From: Pirellulaceae bacterium
GTDB lineage: Bacteria; Planctomycetota; Planctomycetia; Pirellulales; Pirellulaceae
Length of the DNA stretch: 64,000 nt
NCBI GenBank assembly: GCA_028280445.1
Contig: JANQLU010000042.1
Coordinates: forward strand, 1-64,000
Direction: 5' to 3'
The notes beneath the pieces were generated by a model. It searched no databases. It was given only the letters and a program-made list of their open reading frames with translations, and was not told the origin of the DNA. Made by a program: the position numbers and the translations under genes. How positions within the stretch are numbered: position 1 is the stretch's first letter; every line of letters starts with the position of its first letter. Of this stretch, positions 35,950 through 44,450 are shown one piece after another.

Positions 35950-36339
35950 ATGCCTGAATATAACCCACTGAACGAAGCCGAAGCGTATGTAATTTTGAAC
36001 AAGGGAACCGAGCGACCGGGCACCGGCCAGTACAACGATAACAAAGCCCCAGGGACCTATATTTGTCGACGGTGCAATACGCCGCTGTATCGCTCCGAAG
36101 ACAAATTTAACTCGGGTTGTGGTTGGCCAAGTTTTGATGACGAGATTCCCGACGCCGTTCGCCGTGAGCCCGACGCCGATGGCCGACGCATTGAAATTGT
36201 TTGTAATAACTGCGACGGACATTTGGGCCACGTCTTCCAAGGCGAAGGGTTTACCCAAAAAAATACGCGGCATTGTGTCAATTCAATTTCAATGATCTTT
36301 ATTGCCGAAGGCGACGATTTGCCTGCACCGATTGTTTAA
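35950..36339 (+). CDS. msrB: peptide-methionine (R)-S-oxide reductase MsrB
   Basis: 129 aa from the ATG at 35950 (a TTG five codons upstream is in frame). All family features are present: zinc pairs CRRC and [27 protein letters not shown] and the catalytic Cys in [12 protein letters not shown]. There is no signal peptide, so it should repair methionine-R-sulfoxide in cytoplasmic proteins with thioredoxin. It follows the Rrf2 gene by 84 nt on the same strand and completes a peroxide/repair island with katG. Confidence 0.96.
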   Translation: MPEYNPLNEAEAYVILNKGTERPGTGQYNDNKAPGTYICRRCNTPLYRSEDKFNSGCGWPSFDDEIPDAVRREPDADGRRIEIVCNNCDGHLGHVFQGEGFTQKNTRHCVNSISMIFIAEGDDLPAPIV

Positions 36340-36350
36340 GCAAGACGATT

Positions 36351-36407
36351 GTAGGGCCGGTTCCCACCGGCCGTTTTATCGGATTGGCCGGTGGGAACCG
36401 GCCCTAC
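36351..36407. repeat. perfect copy of the GGGCCGGTTCCCACCGGCC palindrome
   Basis: Two perfectly complementary 22-nt arms (36351-36372 and 36386-36407) with a 13-nt loop, 12 nt after the msrB stop. It is the cleanest short copy of this family in the window and could act as a terminator-like hairpin. Confidence 0.95.
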
Positions 36408-36509
36408 AGGTTCGAGTTGAGAGGGTTGGTCCCCGAATGACGCATCCACCGGCGATTGTTATGATGTCCGTTCAGGTTGTTCAGTAACGCATTTGAAACA
36501 GGGTCCGAT

Positions 36510-37010
36510 ATGTCGGCGATCATTGATGGTTTGTTAAACGGGTGGAATAAAAACGACGATTACGCACAACGACTGATCGCCGATTTGACGGCTGAACAAA
36601 TGACCGCCCAAATCGCACCCGCCGATGGCGAGCCGGCGAATCATCCGGCGTGGATCCTGAGCCATCTCAACGCCTATTTGCCGCCGATTCAATCGCTGAT
36701 CAAAGGCGAATCGTTCGACGATCCTAAAAATCATCCGTTCGGGATGCTTTCCAAGCCAGAGTTAGATCCGTCGATTTACGCCGACAAAGACACACTGTTG
36801 GCTGAGTGGAGCGCCGGACATGAAACAGTTCGTCAATTGTTGCAATCGGCCGATGACTCGATCTTTGAAATGGACGTTCAACTGGAGCGTTGGAAAGATC
36901 TCATGCCCAAAGTCGGTATCGCTCTGCCTTATGTCATGCTGTGTCATGAGAACATGCACCTCGGCCAAATCAGCGCCTGGCGCCGCATTCAAGGTATGCC
37001 GAGTGTTTAA
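36510..37010 (+). CDS. DinB family protein
   Basis: 166 aa from the ATG at 36510 (AGGG ~7 nt upstream); 11 more residues are open upstream. The DinB/YfiT four-helix pattern is present with three histidines at metal-binding positions: NHPAWILSHLNAYLPP and LCHENMHLGQISAWRRIQGMP. Members are metal-dependent, often thiol-S-transferases or of unknown substrate. It lies alone between msrB and the unknown cluster that runs leftward from 38895. Confidence 0.85.
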   Translation: MSAIIDGLLNGWNKNDDYAQRLIADLTAEQMTAQIAPADGEPANHPAWILSHLNAYLPPIQSLIKGESFDDPKNHPFGMLSKPELDPSIYADKDTLLAEWSAGHETVRQLLQSADDSIFEMDVQLERWKDLMPKVGIALPYVMLCHENMHLGQISAWRRIQGMPSV

Positions 37011-37050
37011 ATTCGGGAGGGCAAGGCTGGGTAGCTGTTGTTTGACTAAA

Positions 37051-37992
37051 TCAGATAATCCTGTATGACTCGAAATGAGGATTAACATCAAATAGGGTCA
37101 ACAACTCATCTAACTCGAAACCAAATTCAAAATGAACTTGCTGAAATTTACGCGAGTCCAGTTTGCCGAAATAGATCTTGATTTCGTCTTGCGGAAAAAA
37201 CTGCAACCTGGAAAGCAGGCAACCCATGCTGGTTGGACCAGCGAGCACCACAAGAATATCACCGAGAATTTGTGTCATTTGTAACTGTTGTGGACCGCAG
37301 ACACACCGATTCCAATCCTTGTTAGCCAACGTGAGTTCATTACTGAGCTGCGGAAATGCACTGGGTGCGCAAGCGTAGGCGGAAAACCAACTCAGGACAT
37401 CACTCGCGGAGACAATTCTTGCCGTTTTGAGATCAGTCAATATGTCAAAAAGATAAACCTCAAATTCACGCAATGCTCCAGACAGTCCAGCCAACGACAT
37501 GATTTCACTTTGCTCAACCTGAAAAGACTCTTCGCGATGAATGACACTGCCGATGCACAATTTTGTCTTCTTTTTGAGTTTCTCAGGAAAATCAGCAGCC
37601 AATATATTTTGAAGATCATGTTCGAGTTGGATGGCTTGATTTTTCGTATGGAGTTTTCTTTCAATCGCGCGTGTATCAAACGGGTTTGATCGAAATATTT
37701 TTCCCATTGACGATTCATTCCATGCATTGAGAGCTTTTGTGACCGTCTCAAAATCTGACTCGGAACCCGCGACAATATCTGCTTCGGTCGAGCCTGGTTT
37801 TTTGAAACACCAAACATGGTCTTTCTCTTTCTTGTCCACTTGGTTGCTGATGAGAATTGCAGCTTCGGTAAGCGGATTCATGATTAATTTGACAATTCCC
37901 TTTGACAAATTCTTTCTGATCTTGGGATCCCGATATACTGATGCTAAAGTTCGAAATTCGTTGAATGTCAATGCAATTATTGGTTTAGTCAT
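37051..37992 (-). CDS. unknown protein, third gene of an AT-rich cluster
   Basis: 313 aa from the ATG at 37992; its start overlaps the stop of the preceding gene by 8 nt (ATGACTAA), a sign of translational coupling. The protein looks soluble, mixed helix and strand, with no signal or membrane segment. Distinct parts: MTKPIIALTFNEFRTLASVYRDPKIRKNLSKG, EKDHVWCFKKPGS, and FDVNPHFESYRII at the end. Cys residues in the middle (RCVCGPQQ) do not form an obvious metal site. I do not recognise it. Codon use is AT-richer than in neighbouring metabolic genes, which suggests an accessory cluster. Confidence 0.65.
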   Translation of the reverse strand: MTKPIIALTFNEFRTLASVYRDPKIRKNLSKGIVKLIMNPLTEAAILISNQVDKKEKDHVWCFKKPGSTEADIVAGSESDFETVTKALNAWNESSMGKIFRSNPFDTRAIERKLHTKNQAIQLEHDLQNILAADFPEKLKKKTKLCIGSVIHREESFQVEQSEIMSLAGLSGALREFEVYLFDILTDLKTARIVSASDVLSWFSAYACAPSAFPQLSNELTLANKDWNRCVCGPQQLQMTQILGDILVVLAGPTSMGCLLSRLQFFPQDEIKIYFGKLDSRKFQQVHFEFGFELDELLTLFDVNPHFESYRII

Positions 37993-38440
37993 TTTTGGTA
38001 ATTTCTTTTTCTGGCAATTTGTAGAAATCGCCATTACGATGAACCTCGAATTTCAATTCTCGAATATCCTCAAATTTTCCGTTGTGGAAATAGGTTCGAA
38101 GCGTAATGATATCGGATTCATGCGAACCATTAAACTGAACGAGCAATGTCACGGTAGTGGTTCGTTTCTGCGCTGGAATCTCACTGACCTTCGAATTATT
38201 TTGCGCTGAAATGAATCTGAAATTCGCATCGGGATGTGGTAGTTCCATAACTACCTGAACTGCTTGGGACGAACGATGAAATTTCTTGACGATCTTTGGT
38301 ATTAAGAACAAAACAGTGGCAAACAATAATACCATGGCCAACAGAACAATTACTGCCGGCCAACCAGAACCAGCAAGTGTTAAGGCAGTCGATTTTCCTC
38401 CAGATTGTGCTATGGCGTTTGTTTTCTGAATATCGTTCAT
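37985..38440 (-). CDS. single-pass membrane protein of unknown function, second gene of the cluster
   Basis: 151 aa from the ATG at 38440; a GTG at the codon before has better GAGG spacing and a TTG at 38473 is also in frame. One strong membrane helix (GWPAVIVLLAMVLLFATVLFLIPKIVKKF) follows a short polar N-terminus; the ~95-residue C-terminal part has beta strands (VQVVMELPHPDANFRFIS, TTTVTLLVQFNG, IITLRTYFHNGKFEDI) like a small sandwich domain. The positive residues after the helix suggest that this domain is cytoplasmic. Coupled to the next gene by overlap. Confidence 0.6.
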   Translation of the reverse strand: MNDIQKTNAIAQSGGKSTALTLAGSGWPAVIVLLAMVLLFATVLFLIPKIVKKFHRSSQAVQVVMELPHPDANFRFISAQNNSKVSEIPAQKRTTTVTLLVQFNGSHESDIITLRTYFHNGKFEDIRELKFEVHRNGDFYKLPEKEITKND

Positions 38441-38640
38441 CACCTCATGAGCCTCAGTTGACACTTGGAACAATTGCTAAACTCCAACGCAATTCGTTCG
38501 CTCGATTGTTTTTGGCAGATGCACTGACTCAACACCGATTAACTTTACCCTGATTGTCAGATCAAACGTCCTTGGAAAGATCTTGCAAATGGAAGCAGAG
38601 CCATTTGTGGTTAGGACAATACAACCTGTCGCGCGTCGCC

Positions 38641-38895
38641 TTACTGGTAAAACAAGATTAGCCAGACAATAACAGCAACGACGATGATAATCGAGACAAC
38701 AATAATTCCAACAACCAGAGGGCTACCACCAATATTAAAGGCAACGGCAGAACCATCTTTTTTTGCTTTGGCAGTAGCTTCTTGCTCTGTTGGCGCAGGT
38801 TCACCAGCAGACACATTTGCGGCGTAAGCCTTTCCACCGTCTGCTTCTGCGTCTGCACTTTGTGATTTTGGAGTTTCAGCTGATTTTTCATTCAT
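38641..38895 (-). CDS. 84-aa tail-anchored membrane protein of unknown function
   Basis: The first ~50 residues are polar, Ala/Glu/Lys-rich and disordered-looking (AETPKSQSADAEADGGKAYAANVS). The last ~27 (SPLVVGIIVVSIIIVVAVIVWLILFYQ) form one membrane helix with almost no tail. It is read leftward ahead of two further unknown genes and probably founds the cluster. No family recognised. The helix layout mirrors the RING-like protein at 1391, but the sequences are unrelated. Confidence 0.6.
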   Translation of the reverse strand: MNEKSAETPKSQSADAEADGGKAYAANVSAGEPAPTEQEATAKAKKDGSAVAFNIGGSPLVVGIIVVSIIIVVAVIVWLILFYQ

Positions 38896-39053
38896 GGCTT
38901 TTTATCCCGCAAATCTGACGCATTTCAAACTTAAAACGCAGTTTAATCCATCTACATATATCAACAAGCAAGTTTTTCATATCGTTCGCCGAGATCAAAT
39001 TTGTTCCCCAGCTGTCGTAGTCGTATAGACGCGGATTGCAGCCAAACAGAAAT

Positions 39054-39983
39054 TCACTTTTTCAGTGAAATCACACCCAGATGACTTGCGGATGGACGTT
39101 CTGTTCCGCGAATCCCCAAGTGAATCGGAACATTCAAAACTTTTGGCTTTCCATCCTGATCTTTGGCGACGATCGTCGACGTACCCCCGCCGTCGAGATT
39201 GATACCGTTGTAACAACCCAATAATTTCAGCACTCTTCCAACTTCGTTTGTCGTCGCCCCTTCGCTGGCCCCTTTTTGCCGCCCGTCAATGACCAGTAAA
39301 TAAAGTTGTTTTCCATCTTTTGTCGCTCCAACGGCCGTTCGCGGATGCAATGTTTTGTCTTGCCCGAGAATTTTCCCTTTCGTCAAAACCAATTGAAAAC
39401 CGGATACGGCATTTTGCAAATGATCCAATTTCTGAGGCGGCTTGGCGTAAAAATAAACGCGATTGTTTTTTCCAAACCCGAGCACCGGGCGTTTCGGGCC
39501 GACGGGTGAAACCGTTGCGCCGTCGGCGATTTGTAAACCGCTGACATCATGTTGTTGCTGTTCCAGCATGGTGACGGGACCAAAGGGGGCCGCGTTGATG
39601 GCCAAATCACATCCAAATTTTTTCAGAAACGACGAAGTTTTCAGCCCGGTGGTTTCAAGTTTCTGTTCACCGTTTCCCGGTGTTACCACGAACTTGAGCT
39701 TAGCTGTCAAATCAATTTTGGCCACAACGAAACGGAGCGCACGCGGGCGAGTCAATTTGAATTTTGCAATTGTGATACCGGGACGATATTTTTGCCACGA
39801 GATTTTCTCAGGCAATTCGAGAGCGTTGCGCTGTTGGCCCGCAGCCGAGTCCCCTTTTTTGTCCGACTGCGATTTGTTTTGAGCAGATAAATCTTGTCCG
39901 GCCAAACCGAAACCGAAAACAAAACTGCAACATAAAAGCGCCGACATCCAAACGAGTCGATTGATTGCATCGAAAGCTGTCAT
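39054..39983 (-). CDS. exported phosphodiester glycosidase family protein (NAGPA/DUF2233)
   Basis: 309 aa with an N-terminal signal (LVWMSALLCCSFVFGFGLAGQDLSA) and then a NAGPA-type domain. Family marks: CDLAINAAPFGP, the central HPRTAVGATKDGKQLYLLVIDGRQ, the catalytic-region NLDGGGTSTIVAKDQ and the end RGTERPSASHLGVI. In animals the family uncovers mannose-6-phosphate by removing GlcNAc from a phosphodiester; bacterial members act on cell-wall or spore glycans. Here it is a periplasmic or surface enzyme with unknown substrate. It lies between the unknown cluster and icd without tight linkage to either. Confidence 0.9.
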   Translation of the reverse strand: MTAFDAINRLVWMSALLCCSFVFGFGLAGQDLSAQNKSQSDKKGDSAAGQQRNALELPEKISWQKYRPGITIAKFKLTRPRALRFVVAKIDLTAKLKFVVTPGNGEQKLETTGLKTSSFLKKFGCDLAINAAPFGPVTMLEQQQHDVSGLQIADGATVSPVGPKRPVLGFGKNNRVYFYAKPPQKLDHLQNAVSGFQLVLTKGKILGQDKTLHPRTAVGATKDGKQLYLLVIDGRQKGASEGATTNEVGRVLKLLGCYNGINLDGGGTSTIVAKDQDGKPKVLNVPIHLGIRGTERPSASHLGVISLKK

Positions 39984-40031
39984 CGTCGGCGCCTCGATTA
40001 TGGTTTTCGTTTTGGCGGCAGTGCTACAATT

Positions 40032-41282
40032 TTACATATTTTCGATCAATGCCTGACCAAATTCGCTGCATTTCAACAACGTTGCTCCATCCATCAATCG
40101 TTCGAAATCATAAGTTACCGTTTTCGCGCTGATGGTTTTTTCCATGGCTGCGACAATCAAATCTGCGGCGGCGTCCCAGCCCATGTGTCGGAGCATCATC
40201 TCGCCACTCAAGATCACCGACGAAGGATTCACCTTGTCTTGTCCCGTATATTTGGGAGCCGTTCCATGGGTCGCTTCGAAAATAGCTCGACCCGTTACAT
40301 AACTGATGTTGGCGCCTGGCGCGATACCGATACCACCGACTTGGGCTGCCAAAGCATCGCTGATGTAGTCACCGTTCAAATTCAATGTCGCGATGACTTC
40401 GTATTCGGCGGGCCGCAACAGAATTTGTTGCAACATCGCATCGGCAATGACATCTTTGATAATCAAACCGTTGGGCAACACGTGCCACGGCCCCCCATCG
40501 AGCGGTTTTGCATCGTATTCTTCCGCAGCAACCTGGTAACCCCAATCGCGAAACGCCCCTTCGGTAAATTTCATGATGTTACCTTTGTGAACCAGCGTTA
40601 CACTTTTGCGTCCTTTTTCCAAAGCATAATCAATAGCGCCTCGAACCAGTCGCGCTGTGCCTTCTCGACTGACAGGTTTGATACCAAAACCCGCGGTGTC
40701 TGGAAAACGGACTTTGCCAAAACGGTCGGCAAAATTTTGGCTAAACACTTCCTTAAATTGACGGGTGTCGTCTTCGCCGTCGGCAAACTCAATTCCGGCA
40801 TAGATATCCTCGGTGTTTTCCCGAAAAATAACCATGTCGACCAACTCGGGTTCTTTCACCGGGCTCGGTACACCATTGAAATATCGCACAGGCCGAACAC
40901 AAGCATACAGATCGAGACGTTGACGCAAGGCGACATTGATACTGCGAATTCCACCACCAACGGGCGTGGTCAGCGGCCCTTTGATGGCAACCAAGTATTC
41001 ATCAATCGCGGAAATCGTTTCCTCGGGTAGCCAGACCACCTCGCCGTAAACATCATTGGCTTTGTCACCGGCGTAGACTTCCATCCATTCAATTTTTTTT
41101 GAACCGCCAAACGCTTTTTCAACGGCCGCATCCAAAACCGGTTGGCTGGCCGCCCAGATATCTGGCCCCGTTCCATCGCCCTCGATAAACGCCACGATTG
41201 GGTTATCCGGCACGTTTAATACACCGTCAACGAGTGTGATTTTTTCGCCACTTGTGGGAACATTTATCTTGTCAAACGCCAT
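40032..41282 (-). CDS. icd: isocitrate dehydrogenase (NADP-dependent, prokaryotic type)
   Basis: 416 aa, the length of E. coli Icd. Active-site residues are all present: Ser114 and Asn116 in [29 protein letters not shown] with Arg120 and Arg130, the Tyr/Lys pair in [12 protein letters not shown] and [13 protein letters not shown], and the cofactor loop [21 protein letters not shown]. It converts isocitrate to 2-oxoglutarate in the TCA cycle. Ser114 is the residue phosphorylated by AceK in enteric bacteria; no aceK is seen here. Monocistronic, divergent from the PQQ-propeller gene. Confidence 0.97.
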   Translation of the reverse strand: MAFDKINVPTSGEKITLVDGVLNVPDNPIVAFIEGDGTGPDIWAASQPVLDAAVEKAFGGSKKIEWMEVYAGDKANDVYGEVVWLPEETISAIDEYLVAIKGPLTTPVGGGIRSINVALRQRLDLYACVRPVRYFNGVPSPVKEPELVDMVIFRENTEDIYAGIEFADGEDDTRQFKEVFSQNFADRFGKVRFPDTAGFGIKPVSREGTARLVRGAIDYALEKGRKSVTLVHKGNIMKFTEGAFRDWGYQVAAEEYDAKPLDGGPWHVLPNGLIIKDVIADAMLQQILLRPAEYEVIATLNLNGDYISDALAAQVGGIGIAPGANISYVTGRAIFEATHGTAPKYTGQDKVNPSSVILSGEMMLRHMGWDAAADLIVAAMEKTISAKTVTYDFERLMDGATLLKCSEFGQALIENM

Positions 41283-41425
41283 TTATGTTGGTCCTTTAAC
41301 CATTTTGGATTCAAGTTTTGTTACATTGAAATTTCACCATTTTATATTCCGAAAAACCTATATCCGCTAGGCGACGTATATCTCGACGGCAACTCACATC
41401 AACCAATATTAACGAAAGCAATCGC

Positions 41426-42745
41426 ATGAAGTTTTGGCACAAAAACCTGGTTTTGTTTCTGATCATTTGCCTGGCTCCAGCTGCGGCATCCGCGCAATCT
41501 CTACAAGACTGGCCGCAATGGCGTGGCAAGGACCGGGATGGAAATTGGTCCGAGTCGGGAATCGTCGACAAATTCGACAAGGACTCGCTGAAGGTCGTTT
41601 GGAAAACAAAAATCAGCGCAGGCTATACCGGCCCGACGGTGGCCGATGGCCGTGTGTTTGTGATGGATCGTCAGTCCGAACCGAAACAAGTCGAACGAGT
41701 CATCTGTCTCAACCAAAAAACGGGTAAAGAAATCTGGAAACATGTTTATGATGCTGAGTACAAAGCGGTTGGTTACCGAGCAGGTCCGCGTGCTTCGGTC
41801 TCGATTGACGGTGGTTTAGCATACTCGCTCGGCACGATGGGCCACCTTCACTGCTTGAACGCCAAAGACGGCAAAGTCGTCTGGTCACTCGATCTCAACA
41901 CGAAATATCGCATTGTTGCAACTCGCCGTATGCCGATCTGGGGAATCGCAGGATCACCGATCATCTACAAAGATCTTGTCATCATTCACCTTGGCGGAGC
42001 AGACGATTCTTGTATCGTCGCTTTCGACAAAAAAACGGGCAAAGAAAAATGGCGGGCGTTGAAAGATCGTGGGCAATATTCGGCCCCAGTTCTGACGAAA
42101 CAAAATGGCAAAGATGTTTTGATTTGTTGGACCGGTGACAGCGTTGCCGGATTATCACCTGGAGACGGCAAAGTATTCTGGCGTTATCCCTTTCGGCCTT
42201 CGCGAATGCCAATCGGGATTGCCACACCATTGATCAAAGACAACCACATCTACTTGACCTCGTTTTACGACGGGTCGTTGATGCTGAAAATGAAGTCTGA
42301 CGAAATGGCCGTCGAAAAAGTCTGGCAGGCAGTCGGGCCCAACGAACGACAAACCAAGGCTTTACAATCAATCATCAGCACACCAGTCTGGCTCGGCGAT
42401 CATATTTACGGAGTCGATAGCTATGGCGAGCTGCGATGCATCGAAGCCAAAACTGGAAAACGCATCTGGGAAAACTTGAGCGCCGTACCGCGTTCCCGCT
42501 GGAGCACCATCCATTTTGTCCAAAACGGCAAACAATCTTGGATGTTTAACGAACGCGGCGAACTGCTGTTGGGCGAATTGACTCCCAAAGGCTTTAAAGA
42601 AATTTCACGGGCCAAATTGCTGGAACCCACCAAAGCTCAATTGAGAAGTCGCGGCGGTGTTTGTTGGGCGCATCCTGCATTTGCTCATCGGTGCATTTTT
42701 GTTCGCAACGACAACGAAATCGTTTGCGTCAGTCTGGCCAAGTAA
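41426..42745 (+). CDS. exported PQQ-like beta-propeller protein
   Basis: 439 aa with a signal peptide (MKFWHKNLVLFLIICLAPAAASAQS) followed by WPQWRGKDRDG, the usual opening of planctomycete PQQ-like propellers. Repeated blades are visible, each ending in a variant of CLNQKTGKEIWKH: CLNAKDGKVVWSL, AFDKKTGKEKWRA, SPGDGKVFWRY and CIEAKTGKRIWEN. This is the eight-bladed quinoprotein or BamB-like fold. Catalytic residues of true alcohol dehydrogenases (vicinal Cys, Asp/Glu calcium ligands) are not obvious, so a structural or binding role is as likely as an enzyme. Confidence 0.92.
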   Translation: MKFWHKNLVLFLIICLAPAAASAQSLQDWPQWRGKDRDGNWSESGIVDKFDKDSLKVVWKTKISAGYTGPTVADGRVFVMDRQSEPKQVERVICLNQKTGKEIWKHVYDAEYKAVGYRAGPRASVSIDGGLAYSLGTMGHLHCLNAKDGKVVWSLDLNTKYRIVATRRMPIWGIAGSPIIYKDLVIIHLGGADDSCIVAFDKKTGKEKWRALKDRGQYSAPVLTKQNGKDVLICWTGDSVAGLSPGDGKVFWRYPFRPSRMPIGIATPLIKDNHIYLTSFYDGSLMLKMKSDEMAVEKVWQAVGPNERQTKALQSIISTPVWLGDHIYGVDSYGELRCIEAKTGKRIWENLSAVPRSRWSTIHFVQNGKQSWMFNERGELLLGELTPKGFKEISRAKLLEPTKAQLRSRGGVCWAHPAFAHRCIFVRNDNEIVCVSLAK

Positions 42746-42819
42746 AGTTGTTGATTTTGTTTGACACCGACGGTCGGGTGGCACTCAACGCTGGTAACGA
42801 AAATTTCATGGATTAAACA

Positions 42820-42879
42820 GAGCTTCTTGAAACAGAGCTTCTTGAAATAGAGCTTCTTGAAATAGAGCTTCTTGATGTC
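42820..42879. repeat. four tandem 15-nt repeats
   Basis: The unit GAGCTTCTTGAAAYA repeats four times without gaps (starts 42820, 42835, 42850, 42865), the last copy decayed. It lies between the PQQ-propeller gene and a dispersed repeat. It is a simple micro/minisatellite; no spacers are present as in CRISPR. Confidence 0.95.
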
Positions 42880-42887
42880 GAACGTCG

Positions 42888-43022
42888 TGGGTGCCACTGG
42901 CCTCGGCCAGTGCTGGGGGGTATCAAACTACCGACAACAACGTCATGAATTGAATTTGATCTCAGTGCTTGATGCCAAGGAACCGCAACCACTGGCTTTG
43001 CCGGCAGAGCCAGTGGTACCCA
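42888..43022. repeat. ~135-bp CACTGGCC repeat element, first orientation
   Basis: The ends are inverted (GGGTGCCACTGGCCTCGGCC at 42889 and AGCCAGTGGTACCC at 43009). The interior reads TATCAAACTACC..., ...AATTTGATCTCAGTGCTTG... and matches, in reverse complement, the element at 51187-51310. It fills most of the 396-nt gap before the lipoprotein gene; no gene is visible in the gap. Confidence 0.88.
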
Positions 43023-43141
43023 AAAGGAGAGTTTTCAAGCCAAACATTTCATCCCTGCCCTTCTTTAAAACCTCCATGTACTCGCCTTAGAATGGTCTTT
43101 TGCAAAATTTCATGACGATCCTTTACAGCAGTGTTTTCATC

Positions 43142-43888
43142 ATGCGCCGTTTGCCGATCCACATTCTGACTTGTTGCCTGGCATTGACGATCGGAGCTTG
43201 TTCTCCGTCGGCAAAAAACGATTCATCGAATTCTGGAGATTCCGATCCATCGAAATCAAATGCTGCGGAAACGAAACAAAACAAAATCAAAAAATCCCTC
43301 GACGAGTGGAAAATCGTATTCGCGGAAATGCAGCAGGTTCTCGAACTGTCCAATGACGAATCGGAAAAACTGAAACAAACCTTTGAGCACCAAGTTAATC
43401 TTCTCAAACAATGGTATGACGAAAACGGTGCGAAGATTGCCGAGGGAGATCGACAGATCAGAGATGCTGCGCGTGATCGAAACCTGGCTGCTGTGCGCAA
43501 GATCCAACAAGAGGTGGGCGCTGTGAAACGCAAAGGAATGGCGATGCACGCCGCGATGGATGCTGCAGTACTCCAGGCGCTCAGCGAGTCCCATCGTCAT
43601 CGTTGGCTGGGGCATCGTCTAGCTGCCCGTTTTCTTCAGCTGACCGAACCGCTAAAACTGTCCGACGAACAAAAAACTCAAATCAATCAATTGGCAATCG
43701 ACGCCGCAAAACAGACCAGCAGTACACCCAATCCGCAGGCAGCCGGATTCCTCGAACTGGAAAAAAAGGCTGAAGCCCAAGTATTGAACGCAACCCAAAA
43801 ATCGGATTACGCAGCGATCAAAAAACGCAACAAAATGCGATCACTCAAAACATATTCATCGTATCAACCGACGAATAAAAATCGTTAA
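43142..43888 (+). CDS. helical lipoprotein of unknown function
   Basis: 248 aa from the ATG at 43142, where a lipoprotein signal starts: MRRLPIHILTCCLALTIGACSPS with lipobox LTIGAC. The mature part opens with a Ser/Asn/Lys-rich linker, followed by long charged helices (KKSLDEWKIVFAEMQQVLELSNDESEKLKQTF, DRNLAAVRKIQQEVGAVKRKG). The two-helix LSNDESEKL... and LSDEQKTQINQL segments resemble Spy/CpxP-like LTxxQ-type repeats of periplasmic chaperones, but the match is loose. It is anchored to a membrane by lipid. No operon partner. Confidence 0.8.
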   Translation: MRRLPIHILTCCLALTIGACSPSAKNDSSNSGDSDPSKSNAAETKQNKIKKSLDEWKIVFAEMQQVLELSNDESEKLKQTFEHQVNLLKQWYDENGAKIAEGDRQIRDAARDRNLAAVRKIQQEVGAVKRKGMAMHAAMDAAVLQALSESHRHRWLGHRLAARFLQLTEPLKLSDEQKTQINQLAIDAAKQTSSTPNPQAAGFLELEKKAEAQVLNATQKSDYAAIKKRNKMRSLKTYSSYQPTNKNR

Positions 43889-44088
43889 CCTCATTGCTCG
43901 ACACTGGAGCAGACTACACTTGCGTGTACTGTTCGAATATTGGAAACGACCGGCACTTGAGGCCCATCGATTGTTTTGTATCGGTTCGCTCGAAATAGCC
44001 ATTAGGTCACTGGCCCCATTTTATACCGCCAAGACGATCAAACCAATTTGCGTCGATTGACAACAAACGGTAGCACTCAAAGAAACCT

Positions 44089-44113
44089 GAAGAAAGCGGC
44101 TATAAATGCCGCT
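44089..44113 (-). terminator. probable terminator of tRNA-Lys
   Basis: On the minus strand AGCGGC pairs with GCCGCT over a 7-nt loop, followed by TTTCTTC, 11 nt past the 3' end of the tRNA. The stem is short but the position fits. Confidence 0.6.
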
Positions 44114-44123
44114 GGTTAAGAAG

Positions 44124-44196
<73 letters not shown>

Positions 44197-44450
44197 ATTT
44201 GTTAGATTGACCTCAAGCTGCTGATCGTCTTGAGGCAATTCAGAATTCAATAAAATGACGAACCACTGAAAAACTGTCAAGTGCCAAGACAAATTCGTCT
44301 ATCTGTATAAACGGTTTACCACAATTTCGCCGCGTACCGTTTCCCAACGATGCCCGTTTTCCTTCAGGCTAATTCGGCTGATACCGATCAGTGTCCAACC
44401 AATCTTTGCCTAACAACGATGACCGCAAAAAACGAACTCGGGTTCACGGT

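Noticed and set aside
42820..42879. Short tandem array as a CRISPR
   Set aside because: The 15-nt units are directly adjacent with no spacers and there are no cas genes; a simple minisatellite.
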